This document shows, piece by piece, positions 33,823 to 42,329 of a DNA stretch of 64,000 nucleotides. The notes beneath the pieces were generated by a model, which saw only the letters and a program-made list of their open reading frames with translations, was not told where the DNA came from and searched no databases. The position numbers and the translations under genes are program-made. Source of the DNA: Denitrificimonas halotolerans (GTDB lineage: Bacteria > Pseudomonadota > Gammaproteobacteria > Pseudomonadales > Pseudomonadaceae); assembly GCF_034259425.1 (NCBI RefSeq), contig NZ_JAXIVU010000010.1, positions 22,144 through 86,143 of the forward strand, in the 5' to 3' direction. Positions within the stretch are counted from its first letter, which is position 1; the number at the start of each line of letters is the position of its first letter.

Positions 33823-34848
33823 ATGTCAGATAAAAAACCAATTGCAGTGGTCGGTGGCGGTAGTTTTGGCACAGCCGTTGCTAACTTATTGGCCAGTAAT
33901 CAATATGCTGTCCGTTTATGGATGCGTGATGCAGCACAAGCGCAGGCCATTAATAGCAACCGGAAAAATCCGCGTTATTTAAAAGAAGTGGTGGTGCTGG
34001 AAGGTGTTACTGCCACAACTAATCTGGCGGCAACTTTAGCAGAGTGTGACTTAATCTTTGTGGCTTTGCCGTCAACTGCTTTACGCAGTGTGCTGACCCC
34101 TTTTGCTGAAGTGTTGCGTGACAAGTTACTGGTGAGCACTACGAAGGGTATTGAGGCTAAAACATTTAAACTAATGAGTCAGATTTTAGAAGAGGTTGCA
34201 CCCCATGCTCGCGTGGGTGTGTTGTCTGGCCCGAACTTGGCACGTGAGGTTGCGGCACATGCTTTAACTGCCAGTGTGGTGGCGAGTGAAGATCAAGCAC
34301 TGTGTAAAACAGTGCAATCTGTTTTGCATGGCCCAACGTTTCGGGTGTATGCCAGCGCTGATCGCTTTGGTGTTGAATTGGGTGGAGCGCTTAAAAATGT
34401 TTACGCTATTATTGCTGGTATGGCAGCAGCGCTAGGTATGGGAGAAAACACAAAAAGTATGTTAATTACCCGTGCTTTAGCTGAAATGACACGCTTTGCA
34501 GTGAAGTTGGGCGCTAATCCAATCACTTTCTTGGGGTTGGCTGGAGTGGGCGACTTAATTGTGACATGCACATCTTCTAAAAGTCGTAACTATCAAGTGG
34601 GTTTTGCCCTTGGTGAAGGTTTAAGTCTTGAGGATGCTGTTGAGCGTTTGGGTGAAGTAGCTGAAGGGGTCAATACTTTAAAAGTGCTTAAAGAAAAATC
34701 ACAAGAACTTGGTGTCTATATGCCCTTGGTGGCTGGTTTGCATGCAATTTTGTTTGAGGGGTGTACTCTAGAACAAGTCATTGCAGGGTTAATGAGCGGT
34801 GAGCCTAAAACAGATGTCGACTTTATTTCAATTGATGGTTTTAAATAG
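33823..34848 (+). CDS. gpsA: NAD(P)H-dependent glycerol-3-phosphate dehydrogenase
   Basis: Soluble enzyme that reduces dihydroxyacetone phosphate to glycerol-3-phosphate for phospholipid synthesis. The 341-residue protein has the Rossmann motif VVGGGSFGTAVANLL, STTKGIE, the SGPNLAREV segment, catalytic lysine in GGALKNVYAIIAG and AGVGDLIVTCTSSKSRN. Normal length. Linked downstream to the DUF4389 gene (12 bp) and sixA, the same order as in Pseudomonas, and biochemically paired with the respiratory GlpD encoded at 19 kb. Confidence 0.97.
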   Translation: MSDKKPIAVVGGGSFGTAVANLLASNQYAVRLWMRDAAQAQAINSNRKNPRYLKEVVVLEGVTATTNLAATLAECDLIFVALPSTALRSVLTPFAEVLRDKLLVSTTKGIEAKTFKLMSQILEEVAPHARVGVLSGPNLAREVAAHALTASVVASEDQALCKTVQSVLHGPTFRVYASADRFGVELGGALKNVYAIIAGMAAALGMGENTKSMLITRALAEMTRFAVKLGANPITFLGLAGVGDLIVTCTSSKSRNYQVGFALGEGLSLEDAVERLGEVAEGVNTLKVLKEKSQELGVYMPLVAGLHAILFEGCTLEQVIAGLMSGEPKTDVDFISIDGFK

Positions 34849-34860
34849 GGGATTTTTCAA

Positions 34861-35445
34861 ATGACTCCAGCGGAAAAAACTATCAGGCGCGAATCGCTTT
34901 TTTTGCGCGTGCTATGGATGCTGCTATTTTTCTTAGTATGGCAGGTTGCTGTGCCTTTGTTAGCTATTTTAATTGTGGCGCAGTTTTTATATCGTCTTTT
35001 TTACGGAGCACCAAGTCAGCATTTTATGAGTTTTGGTGATAGTTTGAGTCAATACCTCAGTCAGATTGGACGCTATGCAGTGTTTAATACGGATGAGAAA
35101 CCTTGGCCAGTTGCTGATTGGCCGCGTGCCCGTCAAGCTAATGGTGAGTGCGCATATGTTCCCAACGTTAAAGAACCTACCTCAGAAGAGGCAAGTGCAG
35201 CTGCAGCGGCAACTTCACCAGTGGTGGTGACAGCTATGACTTCAGAGGAGGTAGCTGAAGAACGCAAACAGATACTGGATGAGGAAGCAATTGCTGAAAG
35301 TAAATTGCCAGAAAATGCTCAAAGCAGTGAGAGTGTTACGTCTCAAGCAGATTTAGCGACAGAGCAGCAAGTGGAAGTAACTGCAGAAGTATTGGCTAAA
35401 ACCAAGGCGCAAGAAAATATGTCAAAGGATGAGCCAAAGATATGA
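34861..35445 (+). CDS. DUF4389-domain membrane protein
   Basis: Protein of 194 residues with two N-terminal hydrophobic helices (about 15–45, LRVLWMLLFFLVWQVAVPLL) and the DUF4389 hallmark around FMSFGDSLSQYLSQIGRYAVFNTDEKP-type sequence (residues 57–83), followed by a long acidic, alanine/glutamate-rich tail (100–194) that is probably disordered and cytosolic. Function unknown. It is translationally coupled: the sixA start overlaps its stop by 4 bp. Pseudomonas has the same gene after gpsA. Confidence 0.85.
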   Translation: MTPAEKTIRRESLFLRVLWMLLFFLVWQVAVPLLAILIVAQFLYRLFYGAPSQHFMSFGDSLSQYLSQIGRYAVFNTDEKPWPVADWPRARQANGECAYVPNVKEPTSEEASAAAAATSPVVVTAMTSEEVAEERKQILDEEAIAESKLPENAQSSESVTSQADLATEQQVEVTAEVLAKTKAQENMSKDEPKI

Positions 35446-35903
35446 AACTCTGGTTGTTAAGGCATGGTGCTGCAGAGCCTTATCAGATTAAGGACTCGGA
35501 GCGTAAGCTTACTGAGCAGGGGCGTGCGCAAGTTGTACAGGCGGCAGATTTTTTACGTGATGTGCATTTCGATCGTGTGCTTTGCAGCCCTTATGTGCGC
35601 GCGCGTCAAACGGCTGAATTATTATCGTCAACCTTGCAGTGTTTAGGTGTAATTGAAATTGTACCTTGGTTAACTCCTGAGGAGGATGTGCGCGAAGTGG
35701 TGAGAAAACTGGATAGTTATCCAGTTGGTAATCTTTTGATTGTGGCTCATCAACCCCTGCTTGGGTTGCTTGCAAGTTGGCTCATGCATGGAGAGTGTCA
35801 GTATGGTTTATCTATGGATACGGCGAGTGTTGCCTGTTTAGAAGGTGATTTTATTGGGGCGGGCTTAATGGACCTGCGAGCCTTACAGCATGTGCAAGAC
35901 TGA
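35442..35903 (+). CDS. sixA: Phosphohistidine phosphatase SixA
   Basis: Histidine-phosphatase-fold enzyme of 153 residues that removes phosphate from phosphohistidine; in E. coli it acts on ArcB and on the nitrogen phosphotransferase protein NPr. The RHG motif LLRHGAAEP contains the nucleophile H8, VLCSPYVRARQTAE carries the second arginine, and VAHQPLL holds the second histidine. Overlaps the preceding gene (ATGA). A TnpB element is inserted 13 bp after its stop codon. Confidence 0.92.
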   Translation: MKLWLLRHGAAEPYQIKDSERKLTEQGRAQVVQAADFLRDVHFDRVLCSPYVRARQTAELLSSTLQCLGVIEIVPWLTPEEDVREVVRKLDSYPVGNLLIVAHQPLLGLLASWLMHGECQYGLSMDTASVACLEGDFIGAGLMDLRALQHVQD

Positions 35904-35916
35904 TCATTTCGGTTAT

Positions 35917-37046
35917 CAAAGTCGCGTAAGACCTCGTACTTTTAGTGCGGGGATGGATAGCGAGGGCTGCTTAAGCAGCCCCTTAACCCCTTAATAGATT
36001 GCTAAAGCCTTTGCAGTGTAGGTTGGTACTGGTATTGTATACAGCATGATAAGGCACACCAAAACATTAAAAGTCCGAGTCCGAGACAGGCATGTGCCCC
36101 TGCTAAACCGCATGGCTCGAAGCGTCAATTTCGTCTGGAACTTTGTTAATGAATTAAGTCAACGCTCGATTAAAGAGCGTGGTGTGTTTTTGTCTGCGTA
36201 TGATATGCATCGTAAGCAGTTTAAGAAAGCGCGGCTGAACTGGCGCAAATCAGGCGGTGTACGCCGCTCACTGGGCTGGATACCCGTCAATACCGGTGCA
36301 GCTCAATGGAAAAACGGACAGGTCTACCATAATGGCCACTACTTCAAGGTGTGGGACAGCTACGGTTTGAACCAATACAAGTTTCGCTCGGCCAGTTTCA
36401 ATGAAGATGCCCGTGGCCGCTGGTACTTCAATGTAGTGGTGGATGTGCAGGCTGAGATACCCGCCGGCCAAGACCGCATCGGTATTGACCTTGGCTTAAT
36501 TGATACAGCCACCTGCTCGGACGGCACCAAGCTGGAAGCGGGCCGCTTCTACCGTGGCCTTGAGGAAAAATTAGCCATAGCGCAACGAGCTAGAAATAAA
36601 ACCCAAGTCAAAACCCTTCATGCGAAAATCGCTAATCGTAGAAAAGACGCATTGCACAAGTTCAGCCGTATGCTGGTCAATTGCTGCGGTGAAATCTATG
36701 TGGGCAACGTCAGTAGTTTAAAACTCGTTAAAACCACGATGGCCAAGTCAGTGTTGGACGCTGGCTGGGGTCAATTAAAAACAATGCTGGACTATAAATG
36801 CGCTCACGCAGGCATTGTTTTTAAGGAAGTGAACGAGGCATACACCACCCAAACCTGTTCGCATTGTGGTAGCTTGCCCGAATCGAGGCCGAAAGGTATC
36901 GCAGGACTTGGAATAAAAGAATGGACGTGCAGCGGGTGCGGTGTCACCCACGATCGTGATATCAACGCGGCACGTAACATTATCGCGGCCGGGCATGGTC
37001 GTCTAGCAGTAGGAACCCCCGTCCTTTAGGTCGGGGAGGATGTCAA
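35917..37046 (+). mobile_element. IS200/IS605-type TnpB element (lineage B, long copy)
   Basis: A 1,130-bp unit following TTAT and ending TCAA. Its 129-bp left segment is about 94% identical to that of the 17.5-kb copy and includes the hairpin GGGCTGC/GCAGCCC; the right end has a CCCCGTCC/GGTCGGGG-type hairpin and the GGATGTCAA terminus. It encodes TnpB only, no tnpA, so mobility would need a transposase in trans. The 3' end would encode the guide RNA (omega RNA) scaffold, its guide starting at 37047. It sits between sixA and an alpha/beta hydrolase gene. Confidence 0.85.
36046..37029 (+). CDS. tnpB: TnpB-family RNA-guided nuclease homologue, atypical active site
   Basis: Protein of 327 residues. 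Order: N-terminal helix-turn-helix-like region (MARSVNFVWNFVNELSQRS), RuvC-I GIDLGLIDTATCSDG (catalytic Asp), RuvC-II region EIYVGNVSSLKL, zinc finger CSHCG…CSGCG and RuvC-III THDRDINAARNI (catalytic Asp). In typical TnpB the RuvC-II segment reads I-x-x-E-D/N-L; here that glutamate position is glycine (YVGNVSS). In addition, compared with the 17.5-kb copy, a segment of roughly 27 residues after YDMH is missing in frame. It may be nuclease-dead or use a relocated glutamate. The reading frame is intact, so a protein is probably made. Confidence 0.85.
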   Translation: MIRHTKTLKVRVRDRHVPLLNRMARSVNFVWNFVNELSQRSIKERGVFLSAYDMHRKQFKKARLNWRKSGGVRRSLGWIPVNTGAAQWKNGQVYHNGHYFKVWDSYGLNQYKFRSASFNEDARGRWYFNVVVDVQAEIPAGQDRIGIDLGLIDTATCSDGTKLEAGRFYRGLEEKLAIAQRARNKTQVKTLHAKIANRRKDALHKFSRMLVNCCGEIYVGNVSSLKLVKTTMAKSVLDAGWGQLKTMLDYKCAHAGIVFKEVNEAYTTQTCSHCGSLPESRPKGIAGLGIKEWTCSGCGVTHDRDINAARNIIAAGHGRLAVGTPVL

Positions 37047-37079
37047 TCAGATCAGTATTTATAAACTAAGGAGTTCCGC

Positions 37080-37943
37080 GTGACGGCTACCGTTCAAGAA
37101 ATACGTATCCAATTACCTCATATCGACTTGGCCGCGCGTGTTTATGGTCCTGAAAATGGCCAACCAGTTTTGGCATTACATGGTTGGCTGGATAATTCAA
37201 TGACCTTTGAGTTGCTGGCGCCTAAATTGCAGGGCTTACGCATTGTTGCTATTGATATGGCAGGGCACGGCCACTCTGGGCACCGCGAACCAGGAGCAGG
37301 TTATCAGCTGTGGGATTATGCATTGGACGCCTTACTGGCTGCTCAGCAGCTTGGGTGGGATAAGTTTTCCTTATTAGGACACTCGCTAGGTGGTATTGTT
37401 AGTGTACTCCTCGCTGCTGCAGTGCCTGAGCGCATTGAGCGTATTGCTTTGATAGATGGTTTAGTACCAGACACTGGCGAGGCGGAACAATCACCACAAA
37501 AACTGGGCGAGGCATTGAAGGCCCAAATTAAATTATCTAGCAAAAAGAAAACAGTTTATAAAACCATGGAACAAGCTGTTCAGGCGCGTATGGCAGGGTT
37601 TATGCCTGTGAGCCAGTTGGCAGCAGAGCTCTTAGCTCAGCGTGGTTTAAGCCCAGTTGCTGGCGGTTATAGTTGGAACAGCGACTCACGCTTAACCTTA
37701 CCTTCCCCTTTGCGCTTAACTCAATCGCATGCGCAAGCTTTTGTACGTGCTGTACAGTGTCCAATGCGTTTGATTGCTGCAGAACAAGGTGTATTACTGA
37801 AAGAGGCTGACTTTCTGAAGTTTGTTAGTACTTATTCTTTAGATGTGCAACGTTTACCAGGCGGCCATCACTTGCACCTTGATGATGAGCAAGGCGCACA
37901 GGCAGTTGCTGAAGTTGTGCAGGATTTTTTTTGTATATCATGA
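37080..37943 (+). CDS. Alpha/beta-fold hydrolase
   Basis: Serine hydrolase of 287 residues. LHGWLDN gives the oxyanion-hole HG motif, LLGHSLGGIVS the nucleophile elbow (Ser about 103) and PGGHHLHLDDEQ the catalytic histidine near the C-terminus. This resembles Pseudomonas PA1622-type hydrolases near fabAB/gpsA; substrate unknown, with esterase, haloperoxidase-like or acyl-hydrolase activity all possible. GTG start has AAGGAG. The right end of the TnpB element lies 33 bp upstream, so the native promoter, or an operon link to sixA, has probably been changed. Confidence 0.86.
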   Translation: MTATVQEIRIQLPHIDLAARVYGPENGQPVLALHGWLDNSMTFELLAPKLQGLRIVAIDMAGHGHSGHREPGAGYQLWDYALDALLAAQQLGWDKFSLLGHSLGGIVSVLLAAAVPERIERIALIDGLVPDTGEAEQSPQKLGEALKAQIKLSSKKKTVYKTMEQAVQARMAGFMPVSQLAAELLAQRGLSPVAGGYSWNSDSRLTLPSPLRLTQSHAQAFVRAVQCPMRLIAAEQGVLLKEADFLKFVSTYSLDVQRLPGGHHLHLDDEQGAQAVAEVVQDFFCIS

Positions 37944-38024
37944 AATGGCATAAGGTATGCGCTAGGGTAATGAGACGAAAGCTAGCTTCATACAAACTGC
38001 ACAAACTATGCTGGTAAGGTGATC

Positions 38025-38840
38025 ATGGATAAACGGATGTTAAAATCGGCTATGGCCGTGTTACTCGCAGCAGCTGGAAATATTGCTTTTGCAAGTCATT
38101 TTGAAGAGCTCTTAAGTCTTGAGTCTTTACATGATGCAAGAATTATTACTGAGCAGCGGCAGGAAACTGTAGAAAAAATCTATCCAAAAGGATCGGTGCG
38201 CCGTATCAGTGGTAACACGCGCTATAGTGGTGAGGTCTTGGTGCGGGGCTCGGTCGATGTTTTAACAGTACAATTATCGCCTAGCCATGAAGCACTGAGT
38301 GCATTCAATGGTAGTCGCCAGCTTCTACAAGGTAAAGGGGCTGACATGCTGTATTGGTGTGCCGCCCGCGAGTGTGGGCCCAGTAATCTGTGGGCGAACC
38401 ATGTGTTCAATAATGCACGTTTATATGGGCCTGATGACCAGCAGGCCTATGCACTTTATCGTCTTAAAGAAGGTGAACAGTCCAATTTAGTAGCGGTCTA
38501 TGCTATTACACGTGGTAATGGTCGTGGTTTTTTACATGCAGAATATTTCCAAGCACAGCAGTTACCTGAACGCTTGCTGCCCACAGCAACAACTTTGGAG
38601 CGACAGCTGAGTACCGATGATCGATTAGCTTTGCGCGGGTTGACGGGTGAGCCTGACTCGGTTTGGGTACATTTATTGGTGCGTGCCTTGAATCAAAACA
38701 GCACCATGCGAATCAGTATGGCGGGCGAGTATGCAACACAGTGGCGTGATGCGATGGTGGAAGTGGGCTTGCGCAAAAGCCGTATAGAAATTGAGGCAGA
38801 ATTTGAGCAGCCGGGATTACTTTTGCAACGTTTGCCTTAA
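38025..38840 (+). CDS. DUF4892-domain periplasmic protein
   Basis: Protein of 271 residues with a signal peptide (hydrophobic to about residue 23, cleavage likely after FAS). The remainder carries the DUF4892 pattern: an early VEKIYPKGSVRRISG segment and a C-terminal OmpA-like-looking half (STDDRLALRGLTGEP, YATQWRDAMVEVGLRKSRIE). Function unknown; a cell-envelope role is inferred from export. I start at ATG 38025 rather than the GTG at 38019. Followed 27 bp later by the AI-2E family transporter gene, as in Pseudomonas. Confidence 0.82.
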   Translation: MDKRMLKSAMAVLLAAAGNIAFASHFEELLSLESLHDARIITEQRQETVEKIYPKGSVRRISGNTRYSGEVLVRGSVDVLTVQLSPSHEALSAFNGSRQLLQGKGADMLYWCAARECGPSNLWANHVFNNARLYGPDDQQAYALYRLKEGEQSNLVAVYAITRGNGRGFLHAEYFQAQQLPERLLPTATTLERQLSTDDRLALRGLTGEPDSVWVHLLVRALNQNSTMRISMAGEYATQWRDAMVEVGLRKSRIEIEAEFEQPGLLLQRLP

Positions 38841-38867
38841 TAGCAGCTTTATCGATGGGTAAACATT

Positions 38868-39953
38868 ATGTTTAGTAATGACCGCTTATTAGCGCAGATT
38901 GTTTTGTTGAGTTTACTTGGGGCTTGTCTGTGGGTTTTGACACCTTTTATTTCAGCCTTGTTTTGGGCTGCAGTCTTAGCTTTTGCAAGTTGGCCGTTGA
39001 TGCAGTTTTTGACGCGAGTTTTTAATAATAATGAGTCATTAGCGGCGGGAGTGCTCACATCTGGTTGGGTTGTGGTGCTTGCGGGACCGTTGATTTGGCT
39101 TGGTTTTAATATTGCCGATCACATTCGAACAACAACTGAACTGATTAAGAATTTGCGTGTAACAGGCTTGCCTGATCCACCAGAGTGGATGGTTGAGTTG
39201 CCGATGATTGGCGATCGTTTGTTGGAAATCTGGATGGCTGCAGATGAGCAGGGCGCAGCCTTTTTTGCCACTATTAAACCTTATATGGGACAGACTGGAA
39301 ATTGGTTATTGGCTCGCAGTGCCAGTATTGGGGCAGGTCTTTTAGAATTGGCACTGAGCTTGTTTCTAGTCTTTTTCTTCTATCGTGATGGACCACGCCT
39401 AGCGCACTTTGTGAAAAGTTTAGTCGAACGATTAATTGATGAGCGTGGCGATTATTATATTGATTTAGTTGCTGGCACTGTACGTCGAGTGGTCAATGGC
39501 GTCATTGGAACAGCCGCTGCGCAGTCTTTGGTTGCCTTGTTTGGGTTTGTTGTGGCAGGTGTACCAGGGGCGCTAATTTTAGCTTCATTGACTTTTATGC
39601 TTAGTTTGATACCTATGGGGCCGCCGCTTGTCTGGGGACCAGCTGTTGCATGGTTATTTATGCAAAATGAATATGGTATGGCGTTCTTCCTGCTGTTTTG
39701 GGGCTTTTTTGTGATCAGCACTGTGGATAATGTCCTAAAACCTTACCTTATTAGTCGCGGTGGTAATTTGCCTCTGGTTGTTGTGTTGATGGGGGTGTTT
39801 GGTGGTTTATTTGCCTTTGGTTTTATGGGTTTGTTTCTAGGGCCTACTTTACTTGCAGTTGCTTATAGTTTGGTAAGTGATTGGGTGTCGCATAATCAGC
39901 CTGACACAGCGGTTATAACCGACCCATCGCGGTCCATTGAAAAACAGGAATGA
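38868..39953 (+). CDS. AI-2E family transporter (YdiK/PerM-like)
   Basis: Inner-membrane protein of 361 residues with about seven or eight helices: two N-terminal, a soluble middle part (about 85–150), then LELALSLFLVFFFYRDG, SLVALFGFVVAGVPGALILA, SLIPMGPPLVWGPAV and the conserved DNVLKPYLISRGGNLPL near the C-terminus. The last two are signatures of the family named after the AI-2 exporter TqsA, but most members transport other or unknown compounds. Length normal. Likely co-transcribed with the DUF4892 gene. Confidence 0.9.
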   Translation: MFSNDRLLAQIVLLSLLGACLWVLTPFISALFWAAVLAFASWPLMQFLTRVFNNNESLAAGVLTSGWVVVLAGPLIWLGFNIADHIRTTTELIKNLRVTGLPDPPEWMVELPMIGDRLLEIWMAADEQGAAFFATIKPYMGQTGNWLLARSASIGAGLLELALSLFLVFFFYRDGPRLAHFVKSLVERLIDERGDYYIDLVAGTVRRVVNGVIGTAAAQSLVALFGFVVAGVPGALILASLTFMLSLIPMGPPLVWGPAVAWLFMQNEYGMAFFLLFWGFFVISTVDNVLKPYLISRGGNLPLVVVLMGVFGGLFAFGFMGLFLGPTLLAVAYSLVSDWVSHNQPDTAVITDPSRSIEKQE

Positions 39954-40039
39954 ACTTGATTTCAATTAGCTCGTCAGAAGTAAAATCAAGTTTCGTATGA
40001 TCTGCGTGTGTACATAAATTTAGATACTGGAGGCCTTAG

Positions 40040-41215
40040 GTGCCAGTTAGTGTATGGGGGTTGGCAATTGCTCAGGCACTGCTAACCACAGGAAATATTT
40101 TACTGGTAGCAGTTTCGGCTTTAATTGGTAAACAATTAGCTAGTCATCCTGCGTTGATTACTGTGCCGGTGGCCATGCAGTTTTTGGGCTTAATTGTGGC
40201 CACCTTACCCGCGGCACATTTAATGCACAAATTAGGGCGCAAAGTGGGCTTTATTCTTGGCAATAGTATTGGTTTGCTTGGTACATGGGTTGCTTTACAG
40301 GGCTTAGAAGCCAGCAGTTTAATGCACTTTGCAGTAGGTACTTTTTTGATTGGTATGGCCATTGGCACAGGTCAACAGTACCGTTTTGCAGCTTTAGATG
40401 TGTGTAATGTGGAACAGCGTCCTCGGGCGATCAGTATGGTCATGGCTGGTGGTATTTTAGCAGCGATTTTAGGTCCAAACTTAGCGATTTGGTCTCGACA
40501 GTGGTTTGACGGCAATCCTTTTGTCGGTGCTTTTTATGGGCTATTCATGATTTATGTGCTGGCTTTGCTTTTGATCAGTAGCTTGCGATTAGCTACTGCA
40601 GTAAAAACTATTCCTGGGGAGGTCTCTCGCAGTTATTACGAGTTATTTCAACAGCCTTTATTGGTTGCTACGATTGCTTCAGGTGCGATTGGCTACGCGA
40701 TCATGGTGCTTTTAATGACAGCTACACCTATTGCTATGCAGCAGGATGGTTTTCCGTTTAGTAATATTGCTTGGGTGATTCAGTGGCATGTTTTGGGTAT
40801 GTATGTGCCATCATTTTTTACTGGTCATCTGATTCGTCGTTTTAGCTCGCGCAGTGTTATTTTATGGGGTTGCGCTGTTTTGGCACTTTGCGTTTTAGTC
40901 AATGTTTTGGGCAATAGTTATTGGCATTACCTGCTAAGTTTAATGTTGTTAGGTGTGGGTTGGAACTTTACTTACATCGGTGCAACTCACTTACTGACCT
41001 TTACTTACAGGCCAGCAGAACAAGGTAAGGTGCAAGGCATTAATGAGTTTATGGTTTTTACCGCTGCTGCAGTAGGTAGTTTATTGGCCGGTATGGGGGT
41101 AGATATTCTAGGCTGGTTTTGGCTGAATATTGCTTCGTTGCCACCTTTGATTTTTGTGGCTTGGTGGATATTTAGCTTAGCTGATGAGCGAGCCCGTGAA
41201 CGAGTAAAGGGTTAG
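40040..41215 (+). CDS. Major facilitator superfamily transporter
   Basis: Twelve-helix permease of 391 residues. The loop between helices 2 and 3 reads AHLMHKLGRKVGFILGN, an MFS motif A variant (basic residues retained), and the second half has GHLIRRFSSRSVILWG at the equivalent place. It starts at GTG 40040 with TGGAGG upstream. It resembles the YnfM/Yxx unassigned drug or metabolite efflux groups; I cannot name a substrate. Ends close to a bidirectional terminator shared with yggS. Confidence 0.86.
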   Translation: MPVSVWGLAIAQALLTTGNILLVAVSALIGKQLASHPALITVPVAMQFLGLIVATLPAAHLMHKLGRKVGFILGNSIGLLGTWVALQGLEASSLMHFAVGTFLIGMAIGTGQQYRFAALDVCNVEQRPRAISMVMAGGILAAILGPNLAIWSRQWFDGNPFVGAFYGLFMIYVLALLLISSLRLATAVKTIPGEVSRSYYELFQQPLLVATIASGAIGYAIMVLLMTATPIAMQQDGFPFSNIAWVIQWHVLGMYVPSFFTGHLIRRFSSRSVILWGCAVLALCVLVNVLGNSYWHYLLSLMLLGVGWNFTYIGATHLLTFTYRPAEQGKVQGINEFMVFTAAAVGSLLAGMGVDILGWFWLNIASLPPLIFVAWWIFSLADERARERVKG

Positions 41216-41226
41216 TCTTAAGGTGA

Positions 41227-41260
41227 ACAGATGCCACTACTGCTTAACAGCGGCATCTGT
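41227..41260. terminator. Bidirectional terminator between MFS gene and yggS
   Basis: ACAGATGCC (41227–41235) pairs with GGCATCTGT (41252–41260), with a nested CTG/CAG pair; T-rich sequence follows on the plus strand. Confidence 0.8.
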
Positions 41261-41266
41261 GGTCGT

Positions 41267-42025
41267 TTATTTAGGCCAGTAGTAGCTGTCAGGTTGCTCA
41301 CGAGTACCAAAGATGGCTTGCCCAATGCGTACAATGGTGGCGCCTTCTTCAATTGCCAACTCGAAGTCCCCTGACATACCCATGGACAGTTCGGTCAGTT
41401 GCATCTTCGGTGGTGCAATTTTTTTCAGTTGATCACGTAGCTCACGTAGCTTAATAAAACAGCTGCGTACTTGCTCAGTATCATCTGAGTTGATGGCTAG
41501 GGTCATTAAGCCACGGATGTGCAGACGTGGGAATGCTTCGAGTTGGGTTATTAGCTTAGCTGCTTGTTCAGGGGCAATACCGTATTTGCTTTTTTCCCCC
41601 GATGTATTGATTTGTATTAGGACATCTAAATCACGGTTTTCTATTTCGAGACGTTGGTTGAGTGCTTGTGCTAAGCGCAAACTGTCTAAAGCATGAAACT
41701 CGCTAGCAAAACGTGCGACGTATTTGGCTTTATTGGTTTGTAAATGGCCAATGACACACCACTTTAGATTGTCTAGGTCGTCTAATTCTTGCCACTTTTG
41801 ATAGGCTTCTTGAACTTTATTTTCTCCGAACATGCGACAACCAGCAGCATAGGCTTGGCGTAAGTATTGGGCTGGATGGGTTTTACTTACGGGCAGTAGA
41901 CGCACTTCTAACGGGTCCCGCCCTGCTTTTGTACATGCTTGATCAATACGCTGGCGAACTGCATCGATGTTTTGGCGCAGTTGTTCAATGGTTTCAGCTT
42001 GCGGATAAAGACTGTTACTAGTCAA
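41267..42025 (-). CDS. Pyridoxal-phosphate homeostasis protein YggS/PROSC
   Basis: PLP-binding protein of 252 residues with the type-III-fold barrel. The PLP lysine is K48 in RLLPVSKTHPAQ, with FGENKVQEAYQKW, WCVIGHLQTNKAKY, LIQINTSGEKSKYG and ELSMGMSGDFELAIEEGATIVRIG all typical. It buffers free PLP and influences amino-acid metabolism; no enzyme activity is known. The N-terminus is slightly longer than usual (MTSNSLYPQAET), with an internal start not evident. In Pseudomonas it usually neighbours pilT or proC, which are not here. Confidence 0.94.
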   Translation of the reverse strand: MTSNSLYPQAETIEQLRQNIDAVRQRIDQACTKAGRDPLEVRLLPVSKTHPAQYLRQAYAAGCRMFGENKVQEAYQKWQELDDLDNLKWCVIGHLQTNKAKYVARFASEFHALDSLRLAQALNQRLEIENRDLDVLIQINTSGEKSKYGIAPEQAAKLITQLEAFPRLHIRGLMTLAINSDDTEQVRSCFIKLRELRDQLKKIAPPKMQLTELSMGMSGDFELAIEEGATIVRIGQAIFGTREQPDSYYWPK

Positions 42026-42329
42026 GGTGAGACTCCTATAAACAGATCATAAACATGCTATGCAGTCTATCAGGCTTGACGCGGTTAGTGATGCGCAAAG
42101 GACGCGTTTTGTAATGGTAAAACTCTGTAGGTGTCAATGAGTGCATCAACAGAGTGATGAGTAATATAGCGTTGGGTTGAGCCGAAGAGAGTTCGTAAAT
42201 GGATGAATATCTACTCCTAAGTATGCAGCATACACATAAATTGAGGCTTATTAGAAAGCTCTAAGCATATTTAAATAATATGCGCATGTTGCACTTTGTT
42301 AGAATGGTTTTCTCTTAAGGGCATCTTTA

